This document shows positions 31,406 to 41,928 of a stretch of DNA of 64,000 nucleotides, one piece after another. The first letter of the stretch is position 1. The number at the start of each line of letters is the position of its first letter. This DNA comes from Skeletonema tropicum. Its lineage: Eukaryota; Bacillariophyta; Thalassiosirophyceae; Thalassiosirales; Thalassiosiraceae. The DNA lies in NCBI GenBank assembly GCA_037178625.1, contig CM074134.1, positions 62,001-126,000 on the forward strand, in the 5' to 3' direction. The notes beneath the pieces are model-generated. The model did not search any database. It was given only the letters and a program-made list of their open reading frames with translations, and was not told the origin of the DNA. The translations under genes and the position numbers were made by a program.

Positions 31406-33381
31406 AGGTAGGTACTTACCTCCTCACCTCTGTTTTGAAAGAGGGAGGTTTGAGAGACAATATCTCCAATGTTTTTTGCTCTCTTATAGCATACTACCAT
31501 CTTTTCGATTCCGATTGTGTCGCGTAGGGTGGTAGAAAGCTCCTCCTCATATATCTGTTGACAGGTTCGACTAGGGATGTAATGAGGGTGGAATCGACCG
31601 AGTTTCAAATAGATGTTTTTGTCATTATCTGAGGTGGTAGATTCTGAGATGGCTTGGGGCAGTGGAGGTGGGTTGCAGACTTTGTAGTTTGCATTTACGA
31701 ACATTCGTTTCAGTTGGTCGAAGTCCCATCCTCTGTCGAGCAAGCGTTGGAAGAATAGTCTTGCTACCTCGACATAGTCTTTTTTATCGGTGCACTGCCA
31801 ATAGTATCTCTTGAGTTCGCCAAATATTACCCCTTTCATCGTGTTCCTCTGATGAGCAGAAGATGGCAGTAGGTAGAGGTAGAGGTTCATTGGCTTTTGG
31901 TATGTCTTAGTTGAGACAATACCTTCTGGCGAAATGGAAATGATTAAGTCTAAGAAGATTCCTTTGTCGGCAGGTTCTTCAACCTTCCAACGGAGGATTC
32001 CAAAGTCGTTGATGTCTTGCTTGAGGTCGTGAAAGCGCCTAAGGCTTCCAAGCCATAGGACAGATAGGTCATCGACGAAACGTGCAAGGTCTTGGATTTC
32101 TTCCGAATAGCCAGGGAGGAGTCTAATTTTCTCATGCCAGCCATAGTAAAGGCCAGCGTACATGACTGCGACTGATGTACCCATCGCAGTGCCACATAGT
32201 TGTTTGAAAAAGCAGTCTCCAAATTGGGTAATGTTGTTCTTCATAATAAAGCTCAGAGCTTCCAGAATAAGTTTGATGTCCGGGAAGTCGTCTGGAAGTT
32301 GGTTGTTTTCTTTCAGATGGTTGAGCCATACTCCGATGATTTCGATGCCATGATTGATAGTGATATTGTCGTACATGTCGGTAGCATCAGCAGTAATAAT
32401 CTTCGTCCCTGCTGGCCATTGTTTGTTAGTCAGTCGGGCGTGATATTCTTTGCTGTCTTTGATGGTCGACGGAATAAATTGAACAAGTTTTTGCAACTCG
32501 TAGTCTAGCCACTTGCTAATACTCTCAGGTCCAGTTCCACATTTAGCGTTAACTGGTCGGAGGGCGGTAGGTGTTTTATGGACTTTTGCGGTTGCTCTGA
32601 ATCTTCCTTGCCTGCTGCCAGCGGCTTCATAGCACTTGTTGATGTAAATCTTGATGTGCTCTGGGATCGCTGCTGAGTTCTTGATACTGCCTACTTTATA
32701 TGCCATCAAATTGAGTTGCCTCCGAAGTGCAATTCGATTGAGGTACTCATATTGGCTCTCCTTCCCAAGGAAAGCTTTGAGGCACCATCGAATGTATACA
32801 GAACGTTCGATAATGACAGGCCCTAAATTTTTGTCTGCGAAGATAATGATCAGATTGGGGTTGTTCTTGAGGCTATATAGTACTGAGAACTCTTGTTTAG
32901 AAAGATTCGGTTGAGACCATTTACTGGCGAATTTGGCGTGCTCTTGTCTAAGTCGATCTGAGAAACGTTTGATGCCTGCTTCCACTTCTGCATTAGCTAG
33001 GGGTGGGTCGTATCGTTCTTCTCGACTTTTCTTAAAATGTAACTTAGGGATATATGGATGTTGCGGTTTGGTTGGATCGTCTACATGAATATTCTTCCAG
33101 TAGTTTCGATTTCTGATATCCCATCCAAAGTCACCGATGATCTCTTCAATGTTATTTGTTGGATATGGTGCGAGGATGCCGAAGTTAAGTCCTCTGCCCA
33201 GCACCTTTCTAGTTCCGATAGGGAGTTTGGTTGTTGGTTTACACAGATTGTGAAGAGTGAGATTCTTTGCCGGATTTAGCGCATGCTCCAATGGTAGATG
33301 TTCCAGATAATTGATAAGATTTGTGTGTGGTGGGAGCGATGGATCTGCTAGGAAGCCGTCTCTTCTATGGATATTATGCAT
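31384..33381 (-). CDS. Penelope-type reverse transcriptase
   Basis: 665 codons, ATG at 33379-33381. RT motifs in order: IIIFADKNLGPVIIE (about 178-192), RATAKVHKTP (262-271; Penelope TPKIHKP-like), ITADATDMYDNI (329-340, motif A), QLCGTAMGTSVAV (394-406, motif B), RFVDDLSVLW (434-443, catalytic FVDD), GIFLDLIISI and TYQKPMNLYLYLLPSSAHQR (the Penelope FLD...Y.KP..T..YL..SSHP segment). The C-terminus stops after CYKRAKNIGDIVSQTSLFQN, where endonuclease-bearing Penelope proteins continue into GIY-YIG; no GIY-YIG is present. The frame is open upstream of the ATG and overlaps the end of ORF1, so a frameshift fusion is possible. Confidence 0.9.
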   Translation of the reverse strand: MHNIHRRDGFLADPSLPPHTNLINYLEHLPLEHALNPAKNLTLHNLCKPTTKLPIGTRKVLGRGLNFGILAPYPTNNIEEIIGDFGWDIRNRNYWKNIHVDDPTKPQHPYIPKLHFKKSREERYDPPLANAEVEAGIKRFSDRLRQEHAKFASKWSQPNLSKQEFSVLYSLKNNPNLIIIFADKNLGPVIIERSVYIRWCLKAFLGKESQYEYLNRIALRRQLNLMAYKVGSIKNSAAIPEHIKIYINKCYEAAGSRQGRFRATAKVHKTPTALRPVNAKCGTGPESISKWLDYELQKLVQFIPSTIKDSKEYHARLTNKQWPAGTKIITADATDMYDNITINHGIEIIGVWLNHLKENNQLPDDFPDIKLILEALSFIMKNNITQFGDCFFKQLCGTAMGTSVAVMYAGLYYGWHEKIRLLPGYSEEIQDLARFVDDLSVLWLGSLRRFHDLKQDINDFGILRWKVEEPADKGIFLDLIISISPEGIVSTKTYQKPMNLYLYLLPSSAHQRNTMKGVIFGELKRYYWQCTDKKDYVEVARLFFQRLLDRGWDFDQLKRMFVNANYKVCNPPPLPQAISESTTSDNDKNIYLKLGRFHPHYIPSRTCQQIYEEELSTTLRDTIGIEKMVVCYKRAKNIGDIVSQTSLFQNRGEEVSTYLGRTTES

Positions 33382-33443
33382 TATGATGTCAAGTTTTTGT
33401 TGGGCTAGGTTATTGTAATATCGGTCTCTTGAGGCAGTACGTC

Positions 33444-34856
33444 TTAGTTCCTTCTGCCTCCTCTTCCTCTCCCTCTGCCGCCTCCTCCTCGATGGTTTCT
33501 TCCTCTTCCACTTCCTCTTCCCCTTCCCCTTCCTGCATGGGAGTTGGGGTTGTTGTTGTTGTTGGAGGATGATTCGGCATTCTTCTGCTGCTGCGAATTT
33601 GATTGCTGTCCTTGTTTCTTCGAATTCTTCTTCGATTTGTTTCTTTTGGACTGACCATTGTTTGTGGGCTTTGTATCCTGGGACGTTTTGGATTTGCCCG
33701 AAGATTTTTTTCGGCTTTCTTTCCTCCGTGCACTTTTCTGCTCTTCCGATTTCAGATTCTTCGCTACTCTAACAGTGAGCGTGTCAGCAAGCTCTTCAAC
33801 AAGCTTTTCAGGGTTATCCTTGAGATCTTCAAGGTTCAGGGTGACTTGACGGTTGGCTTCCTCTTGCTTTTTTGACTTGGAACGAATTACAGCGTCTTTG
33901 TTAACGATTCGATGGATCTCTGCCTGTCTATACTCCTCCCAGAAAGGGAGGGTCATGAGGGGCCAGAGTTCAGTAAGCACGTTCTTGGTCTTAGTGATAA
34001 CTGTTTTGCAGACTACGTTATTAGTGAGGGGATTCACTTCTGCTTCCTCCATCGTAGCATCGGCTGTATCGGGGGGGGGTTGGGTCAGGGGAGGTTCCTC
34101 CTCCGTCCCACCAGCTGTATTTGTGGGAGGTGGTTCGTCCTCCTTAGGCACGGGGACGTGGTGGAGTTCAGCGTAGGCGGCAGCAAAGGCTTCAGCTGAT
34201 TTGAACTGGTATTTTGCAGCATCTTCATCCATCATATTGGTGGCAATGTATTCCATCGCCGCAGTATTTCCCAATTGTACATCAGTAACGTCGGCGGGGA
34301 CGCATTTCAATTCAAGTAGTTCAACTCTCACACGTTCATTATTAGCTATGTCAATAGCTAGCTCATGAATTGCAGTAAGTTGGAGTGTCTTATGTTCTTC
34401 CTTACACAACTCTAGGATCCGACTAGCTGACTTGCGGATGAGATCGGACTTATCTTCCTCAAGCTTAGCCAGTACTTTATCATCGTCCTCTTGGATTTGT
34501 TTTATCTCCTTGTCATCTTGAAATCGCTTTGGGGCGGTGATTGGACAGTGTTTGCGCTTATCAACTTTTGCTGATTTCACAATTATATGTGCACCATCAT
34601 GATCTTGAGCGGAGATCTTGTTGAGTGCCAGCTGTCTCTGTAGCATTTCTGCAAAAGACTGCTGCATCGCATTTGCGTTTTTTGCGATGTTCGTTATAAC
34701 TTTATCTGGTAGCGACAACTTTGCCATTTTAGAGTCAAGCTTGCTGCTTGCTTCACTCTTGGGAGTAGTGTTGTTATCTCCATCAACAGGATTAGACGGA
34801 GAGTCATTACTTGTACGAGATCGCTTGGAGGACGATCTGTGATGTGTTTTAGCCAT
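33444..34856 (-). CDS. Penelope element ORF1: RGG-tailed, probable nucleic-acid-binding protein
   Basis: 470 codons, ATG at 34854-34856, only about 31 bp from the unit start at 34887. The N-terminus is Ser/Arg-rich. The middle has charged helical stretches (DDKVLAKLEEDKSDLIRK; ESRKKSSGKSKTS) and an acidic Pro-rich linker (PPPTNTAGGTEEEPPLTQPP). It ends with a basic Lys/Ser/Gln/Asn segment and an Arg-Gly tail (GRGRGRGSGRGRNHRGGGG), typical of RNA-binding proteins. It precedes and slightly overlaps the RT frame. A gag/ORF1-like RNA chaperone role is inferred from position and composition. Confidence 0.7.
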   Translation of the reverse strand: MAKTHHRSSSKRSRTSNDSPSNPVDGDNNTTPKSEASSKLDSKMAKLSLPDKVITNIAKNANAMQQSFAEMLQRQLALNKISAQDHDGAHIIVKSAKVDKRKHCPITAPKRFQDDKEIKQIQEDDDKVLAKLEEDKSDLIRKSASRILELCKEEHKTLQLTAIHELAIDIANNERVRVELLELKCVPADVTDVQLGNTAAMEYIATNMMDEDAAKYQFKSAEAFAAAYAELHHVPVPKEDEPPPTNTAGGTEEEPPLTQPPPDTADATMEEAEVNPLTNNVVCKTVITKTKNVLTELWPLMTLPFWEEYRQAEIHRIVNKDAVIRSKSKKQEEANRQVTLNLEDLKDNPEKLVEELADTLTVRVAKNLKSEEQKSARRKESRKKSSGKSKTSQDTKPTNNGQSKRNKSKKNSKKQGQQSNSQQQKNAESSSNNNNNPNSHAGRGRGRGSGRGRNHRGGGGRGRGRGGRRN

Positions 34857-34887
34857 GTCGCGGGATCAGTGATATTTACGTGTTCAA

Positions 34888-36148
34888 CCGGGAGCGAGCG
34901 AAGCGAGCGACCTTACTTCTCTCTATAATCAATATATGAACCAATATCAGATAAAGTGGTATTACTATATTACCGAAGCGTGGATGACTACGCTTTCGAA
35001 TTAACTTCTTCAGCGGATAGCAATAGTAATAGTGAGGATAGGCGGCTTTGTCGATGCAAAGTTGCGAGTCATTTAGCTCTCCCTCGTTGACACGAGTTTT
35101 CTCCTTAAATGGATACGTGTCTCTGTGGGGTCATTCCTCGTTATCTAAAATAGGTAAGTTTGTACAATTGCTTTCCCTCAGCAAGTGTAGCTGCCGGGTA
35201 GGCAGCGGAACAAGCTGAGGGAAAGGAAGGGGAGGACTACGATTCTGTTGTCCTCCCCAGGTAGGTACTTACCTCCTCACCTCTGTTTTGAAAGAGGGAG
35301 GTTTGAGAGACAATATCTCCAATGTTTTTTGCTCTCTTATAGCATACTACCATCTTTTCGATTCCGATTGTGTCGCGTAGGGTGGTAGAAAGCTCCTCCT
35401 CATATATCTGTTGACAGGTTCGACTAGGGATGTAATGAGGGTGGAATCGACCGAGTTTCAAATAGATGTTTTTGTCATTATCTGAGGTGGTAGATTCTGA
35501 GATGGCTTGGGGCAGTGGAGGTGGGTTGCAGACTTTGTAGTTTGCATTTACGAACATTCGTTTCAGTTGGTCGAAGTCCCATCCTCTGTCGAGCAAGCGT
35601 TGGAAGAATAGTCTTGCTACCTCGACATAGTCTTTTTTATCGGTGCACTGCCAATAGTATCTCTTGAGTTCGCCAAATATTACCCCTTTCATCGTGTTCC
35701 TCTGATGAGCAGAAGATGGCAGTAGGTAGAGGTAGAGGTTCATTGGCTTTTGGTATGTCTTAGTTGAGACAATACCTTCTGGCGAAATGGAAATGATTAA
35801 GTCTAAGAAGATTCCTTTGTCGGCAGGTTCTTCAACCTTCCAACGGAGGATTCCAAAGTCGTTGATGTCTTGCTTGAGGTCGTGAAAGCGCCTAAGGCTT
35901 CCAAGCCATAGGACAGATAGGTCATCGACGAAACGTGCAAGGTCTTGGATTTCTTCCGAATAGCCAGGGAGGAGTCTAATTTTCTCATGCCAGCCATAGT
36001 AAAGGCCAGCGTACATGACTGCGACTGATGTACCCATCGCAGTGCCACATAGTTGTTTGAAAAAGCAGTCTCCAAATTGGGTAATGTTGTTCTTCATAAT
36101 AAAGCTCAGAGCTTCCAGAATAAGTTTGATGTCCGGGAAGTCTAGCTG
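34888..36148 (-). mobile_element. 5' pseudo-LTR: truncated tandem copy of the Penelope unit
   Basis: Direct repeat of 31035-32295 at an offset of exactly 3853 bp and, as far as I compared, identical. It starts CCGGGAGCGAGCGAAGCGAG in both copies and is cut off on the host side at GATGTCCGGGAAGTC. The RT fragment runs from 36148 to 35237 and lacks the palm motif A. The chimeric frames across 36148 (host protein into element) are products of the insertion. Confidence 0.9.
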
Positions 36149-38168
36149 GAATTTCAACTCCACGGAGCCACTTAAATTCTCCATGATACTTTGGTCCAAT
36201 CGTCTCAACTTTCCGAGTGTTGACATCAACCTGTATCAATTGTTTGGCTGTACCCGGCACGCCATAAATATATCTTCCACATGGACTCGCCATCCCACCC
36301 AAATACTTATCTTGACCAGAGAGGCCAATCGCTTCTCCATTGTCCGAACACGGTGTTAACACCTCCATCGTGGCCAAACAAATTGGTATATGCTTGTTGG
36401 AGAGGTTGTTGTACGAGGTGTCAAGTCCCCATTCATCTGTGAATCGTCCATTCTTCATGGTCCATGGTCGTCCCACAGCATTCCTATCGTTGTCTTTGTA
36501 GACACCCTCCACGAATCGAATTCCACGTGAGACTGCTCGTTCTATTTCCTTCCTCCTCACCTCCTCTGGATTGTCTCGATTTTCATACGATAACAGACCA
36601 TACAATTCCGCTTGTCGAATAGTCAACTTTGGTGCACCCAATCGAAATTTCGGTCGTTGTAACAATCGCGGAGGGATCAGTCGCACATCACCATCACCAT
36701 TAACATTGACATTGTTACTTTCACCGTGAAGATGAGCATTCCACATTGTCACTCGTCGGTGAGGATACCAATCTTCCACTTCGGGACGGTAATCTCCCGT
36801 CATTCCAGTTCGATATGCCTCTAACTTGAAATCCGTCAATTCCTTATACTTGGTGTGTATCATTTCCTCTTCTACGTCAGTGATGCAGTGTTGTTGCTGC
36901 TGTTGTTGTATCTTTTTGTGCATCTTGTGCTTTGGGACTGAATATAGAATGTACTTCTTTACTGCTTCGATTGGCAACATGCTACAGTAGGAGACTGCTC
37001 CAAACTCTCTGGAACCATTGTATCCAAATAATAATTCCGTGCCATCCTGATCCACTACTTTGGTGTTGTCGTCATTTCGCATCGTTAGTGATGGAGCAAC
37101 GATAGCATGAACCAAATCAGAACGCCATAGAATGACATCTCCCCTCCTAGCATAGATTTTCTCTCCCAACAATTCTTCATTCTTTCTTCCATCATCACTA
37201 CCATCCGTTGAGTAAGAATACGGAACACACCAAAAGTACCCCCCATTCCTATCCTGATCCACAGTCTGATCTGTAAATGATACCGCCGCTTGAATGTGGC
37301 ATAGACCAGTGATATCTTTGTATCGTTGTTGTTTGTTCAATTTCTTTTGGAGTTTGTTGTATTGTTTCTTGGATGTTGTTACTGCTTTGCTATCGTCACT
37401 GTTGTTGTCGTTGTTGTTGCTTTCTTTAGTTGTTGGAGTAGGCACAGCCTGATTATGCTGCAGACCACCATCATCTAATTGCGATTGATCGTCCTCATTA
37501 GTTCGATTCAGCCTCCCATTCCAAACAAGATAACGAGCACCACCATCATCACTCCCCATATTCATTCCATCTTCATCATCATTGCACTTCTTCAAATCAA
37601 CAATCCTCGGACGACAAAATGTAAATCCCTCCTTGGAACATAATAATTCATCTGTACCAAACAATGGTCCAAATATTCGATCGGCTAGTATCTCACGTAC
37701 ATTTCCGAGTAGATATCCTGCACCTAGAGATTGCATCATGTCCTCGTTATTGTTATTAGTACCGGAATGTGGCCATGGATCGATATCCTTACAATTCGAT
37801 GAATCCGAAATGTCTTCCTGTAAAATCGCACCACCATGACAATCTAGCAATGAAACTTCTTGCCCGTCCCTCGCATACCACGACCTAGGATCATCTTGTA
37901 ACACCGCCCCACCACTTACATCACTAACAAACTCCCATAATTGAGATATTGCCTCATTGCACTCGTCGTTGGTTAGTATGGATGGTAGGTGATGATATCC
38001 TTTGGTTTGTAAATTGTGTAGGGCGCTGTGGATGTGTGGTGGTGATGATGATGATGGATTGATATGTTGGAGGAGTGGATTTTGAATTATTGTTGATTTA
38101 TCATGATTGCTACTGCCGCTGCCGCCGCCGCTGTTAGTTGAGGAGTGTTGATTGCACTGATTCTTCAT
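36149..38168 (-). pseudogene. Phytanoyl-CoA-dioxygenase-like/propeller gene, 5' part
   Basis: Open from ATG 38166-38168 for about 673 codons to the element edge. Residues 50-80 (GYHHLPSILTNDECNEAISQ) match the start of PhyH-type Fe(II)/2-oxoglutarate oxygenases. Later blocks are GLCHIQAAVSFTDQT, NGGYFWCVPYSYS and RRGDVILWRSDLVHAIVAPS, which would hold the His ligands. Asn/Asp-rich inserts (NNNDNNSDD; QQQQQQH) are typical of centric diatoms. At the C-terminus YLGGMASPCGRYIYGVPGTA and KYHGEFKWLRGVEIPA belong to a propeller-like repeat. The frame then enters the Penelope copy. The remaining 3' end is at 30815-31034. The split is expected to abolish the normal product unless the N-terminal domain works alone. 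Confidence 0.75.
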
Positions 38169-40165
38169 CGTCGTTGCTTAATAGATATCTGTACTGTAGA
38201 TGTCATCCCATGGTGTTGCTTCAGCGGTGCTGATCGGATGGTAGGTGTGTGGGGCGGGCTTTAGGTGCGTGATGCAAGCTGGCGGAATTTTTGAGATGGC
38301 TGTCTCAAAGATGTGTGTCATCGGTACTTCTTATTCACGCTTCCCTACAATTTGTTGCATGTTATGTTGTAGCATGCTGAAAGACAGGAAGGTGGCCAAG
38401 GCAGCCAACAGCGCAAGGATGCAATGTAGGAATGGTCAGCTGGTTTCCTACTTTGAGGTTGAGAGAGAAGGAGATGCATCAAGAGATGATCAACCAAGAC
38501 ATAGCTTATTCACTTGAACTTGAACTTTAAGTTGAAGCATATTTTGCAGATACTGGATATCTGATTGGACAGAATCAGAATGGCATCCTATTAAGTATGC
38601 CTCAGTAGTGCAGAAGAGCAATTGCAGTTGCGGCTCTAGATATGGAATGAGAAACACACACTGGGCGTCTAACATCTACACTACATACGTCCGTGCTTGC
38701 GAGCAAAAGCACTGTGAAGTAATCCTCACCCCTTTCTATGACAAAGTCGTGCACATCTTTAGCAGACACACGCTTGTTTCTTCAAGCTAAAGACATGCAA
38801 TGGCAATGGTATTCCTGCCAATGACACGCGGTAGCAGCGATGAGAACTTTGCTTCGTGATCCTGACTGGTTCACTTAGATTCTAGCATGCATATAGAGCA
38901 TAGACAAATCGATGATCACACGGCATAGCGATGACGTGACCATCATAGGTATTTGCGATTGCTGGTTACAGCAGGCGCACACATCAAGCCTCCATGAGGA
39001 GATTGGAAAGAGGCTGAATACTCTCCTCTGCCCGGATGCAGCCGACCTCTAGAACGAAGACGGCCTTGCGTGCACTCTCTCTCCCGGCTCACCTCGAAAA
39101 CCTCTTCTTTGGAGCCTTATAGTACCATACTCGATGAAGTGGCCGCTTCCGGCTGTGAAACAAGGCAGGTCTCCCTGCGTGCCATTTTGGATGGGGAATA
39201 AATTCCTTCCCTATCGCTACTTTTCTCCGTAGGGGTTCCGATGGATGATTTCCGGAGGTCTAAAGTCGAGGTGATTTACTAAGTTTCTCTAGCGTTCGTC
39301 AAAAAAGGCCAGCTGCCCCCCCGAAGATGACGGAAACCAATCCAAAACCAAAGAGTTACCAGCTGGTACGCGAACATACCCCACCAGGATAGTTAGGCCA
39401 CTTTCCAGCATTACAGAAATGGATAGGAATTCTCTACTAAACTCAAGAGAAGGGAAGAAGAAGAAGATCTACTATTACTATTGATGCCAATGACAATGAT
39501 TATATTTTGTTCGTGTTGAGCAATACTTACAATCAGCCTGTTTTCAAATATCTCCTTCTCACACCTTCGGTCCAACGAACAAGCAGAGGTCAAGCTCAGA
39601 TTGAGAAAAGTGTACTAATCCCCATTGCTACGTAAAGGCCACCGACAATAACGGGGTGGCGTGGAACCCGAAGGAACCAGGGTAGACTCATGGTTTAGCA
39701 GTACCCCCAAAAGGTAGCTGCCTGGGAACTTTGCCCGGTCTTTGCCGATGGTTCTGAACCATTGCCTTCCACCTCCAGTTGCTATTCATCTCTAGAAACA
39801 GCTTACGACTTCGCCTTCATCTCTACCTCTGCTAGCTTCCCAATTGGGCTGCATATTATGAGATACAACATCGCTGCTAGGATGAGAGGATAGGAGTTCG
39901 ATCGTATCGCAAAGCAAGTGAGTGCCGAGTGACAGTCTCTAGAGAGTCGACGGAAAACTTCTGAACTGCATGAGGAATTTATTTACCCTTGCATGAGGAC
40001 GGGACTTGCAAAATCTCAAATCTCATTTCACACGACTTCTGCGGTTTTCCTGTCCGTGCTCAACGCCCGATTTTGAGAATCACGAACAAAAACTCCCCCT
40101 GTCAGCCTCTACCTCGTTGCATCACTCCATCGCGACGTGTCAACCCGATTCCCCCGTGCAACTCT
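38169..40165. other. Intergenic; no recognisable gene
   Basis: No gene family, tRNA or repeat could be supported. It probably contains the divergent 5' regions of the dioxygenase gene (reverse) and the MYND gene (forward). The frame of the MYND gene is open back to 39989 but has no ATG before 40166. The block GACGGGACTTGCAAAATCTC (39999-40018) recurs at about 50317. Confidence 0.45.
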
Positions 40166-40698
40166 ATGGTAACTTGCAACCAGTATCTAACGGATAATTC
40201 TGATCACTCCAACCCCTTGAATGGTACCAATCTTCCTCTACTAACTGTCAACGCAAATGCCGTCAAAAAAAAGGGGAAGGCGAAAGGCAAGGCACGGAGG
40301 GCGACCAAAAGTAGGGAGGAGTTGAACAATGACACTCTCCACGTGAAGAAGAATGTTGAGTTGAGGATTCAGCGACAGCGACTGCAGATCAGCAACAGTA
40401 ACAACAACAACGACCAAGATGATGAGGATGCTTTATTGGAAGAAGCTATCAATCTCGCTGCAGCTGAGAAGGAAAAGCTAGATGCTGCCGCTAAAAATGA
40501 TGAGAGATGCGATCATGGATTAGTTCCATTGCCCAGAGGACACGTTTGTGCATTGTTCGTTCAGTCATTTCTACGTGAATTCATTCCGGGCAGTAAAACT
40601 GTTGAAGCATTCGAAAATGAATTAGAAAACGCTCTCATAGCAACGAAAAAACGGGGAGAAGTAGTTATGAGTAATCCCGACATGTTGAAATGGGTTGT
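40166..40698 (+). pseudogene. MYND-finger protein gene, 5' part, split by Helitron
   Basis: First in-frame ATG at 40166. The product has a Lys-rich segment (KKKGKAKGKARRATKSREEL), an acidic coil (EEAINLAAAEKEKLDAAAK), and DERCDHGLVPLPRGHVCALF followed by VQSFLREF, the N-terminal Cys/His motif of a diatom MYND-protein family. It stops making sense after NPDMLKWVV at 40698, where the Helitron-type element begins. Codon phase joins exactly to 48595 (KWVV then AEGTNMLLGG). The frame that continues to 40822 is element sequence. Confidence 0.75.
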
Positions 40699-41078
40699 CG
40701 GCCCTCGGGGCCCCCGTTCATGGAGTGCAGAGCAGCGTAATAGGGGGCCGCAGGTGCCCTTCTATTACAGGTGGGAAAATTCATTATTTTTCACCCCCAT
40801 TATTCTACAGAGTTATAGGTAGGAATCAGTACATGTGTTTTTTAGTGAGAAGGTTTACTTTAGGGACACGTAGAGTCCTCGGTAGAGACTACCGGCGTAG
40901 GATCTGTATGTGTTCCTATGTAGAAAGCAAGAAGTACCTGTTGAAAGCGAGAAATTGACTGTACTAGATGCGCTTTTTGAGCATCTAAATCGGTCTGTAC
41001 GAGAAAGAAATACAGGTTTTACACGGGCGTTAGTCGATTTAGTTTTTGTCTTTCTTCGTCACGAGAAAATGTCTTTTT

Positions 41079-41218
41079 GTAAAACTGTGCTTGATATATC
41101 GAATCGTGCGCTTGCAGATGTTTTACTGATCACCAGATGCAGACGCTTAATTGAGTTGTTGTATTCTTTGTGTTGAGAAAGTGTCTGTTTTGTAAAACTG
41201 TGCAGTGATCAATTTTAC
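41079..41218. repeat. Helitron palindromes 1-2
   Basis: A half site GTAAAACTGTGC at 41079-41090 and an imperfect palindrome at 41192-41218 (GTAAAACTGTGC ... AATTTTAC) that touches the helicase stop codon. Confidence 0.7.
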
Positions 41219-41907
41219 TAATCACCAGATGAAGATCCTGCGAAGTAATCACTTGGGATTTCATGATCCTTCTTCGCTTCTTTCCACTTCTTGTTCGGGT
41301 TGGTTATGATGTTGGTAATCCTGGTTGTCAGGTCTGTCCTGTCTTTGATGAAATTGCCCTTGATTGCTGCTGCGTACGATGTTTCTGTGATTTCTTCCAA
41401 CTTTCTCTTGCTATACCTTGTCTTCGACTCTTCTGCCTTCCCCTCCAAGTATTTCACCCAATTTGCTCGCTTCTTGTACGATTCGCAGAACTGGCCATTT
41501 TGCTTTCTCTTGCAATTTTTTAATCGGTTCGTTGAAATGTTGCTTCCGGTCCAGTATATGGCACTGTCCGACGGGTATGCTTGATCTTTGGAGCCAAGTG
41601 TTTTGCCTCTGCTGGTAGCCACGTACATTGTTCCAAGAAACTTGCTAATCTCCCACAACTCATCTGCTGGATCTATTATCATGCGGTTCCAGCGGTCTCC
41701 TTTGTCGAATCCAGCTTCGAGTCCTTGACAGCGGTGGATGGTGATGGCGTAGGCAATTTGCAATGGCATGAATAATGCGGTGCAGCATCCTCTGTTGCAA
41801 ATCTGCTCGTAGGGTGGGATTGGCACGTGCTGTGCGCAATAAGTTGGGGTAGGATGCATTTGTATCAGTATGAAATGAGTTAGTAGTGTTTTCGCAGAGA
41901 GTGGCAA
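41218..41907 (-). CDS. Helitron helicase, C-terminal exon
   Basis: Reverse frame with LFMPLQIAYAITIHRCQGLE and LGTMYVATSRGKTLG, the last helicase motifs (V and VI) of PIF1/RecD-type enzymes (AYA.TIH..QG; YVA.SR). It ends in a Lys-rich tail and stops at 41218. It follows 41929-44022 after a short gap, consistent with one gene split by a small intron (GTGAGTAAAAGTTG donor at about 41943). The stop codon abuts a palindrome (41192-41218). Confidence 0.8.
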   Translation of the reverse strand: MPLSAKTLLTHFILIQMHPTPTYCAQHVPIPPYEQICNRGCCTALFMPLQIAYAITIHRCQGLEAGFDKGDRWNRMIIDPADELWEISKFLGTMYVATSRGKTLGSKDQAYPSDSAIYWTGSNISTNRLKNCKRKQNGQFCESYKKRANWVKYLEGKAEESKTRYSKRKLEEITETSYAAAIKGNFIKDRTDLTTRITNIITNPNKKWKEAKKDHEIPSDYFAGSSSGD

Positions 41908-41928
41908 TTGTCTTGTGTCTTTCGTGTG

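Larger units (their letters stand above)
31035..36148 (-). mobile_element. Penelope-like retroelement: full unit plus truncated tandem copy
   Basis: A 3853-bp unit (31035-34887) encodes ORF1 and a Penelope-type RT on the reverse strand. Immediately upstream in element sense lies a direct partial repeat (34888-36148) that contains the last 304 codons of the RT and the 3' region, joined head-to-tail to the start of the full unit. This 'pseudo-LTR' layout is characteristic of Penelope-like elements. The element splits a host gene: the 5' part lies at 36149-38168 and the 3' part at 30815-31034. No target duplication was seen at the edges. Confidence 0.88.

Noticed and set aside
35985..36148. C-terminal 50 residues of the 727-codon reverse frame
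   Set aside because: This part is the Penelope RT read in a wrong frame after the insertion junction; it is not host protein.
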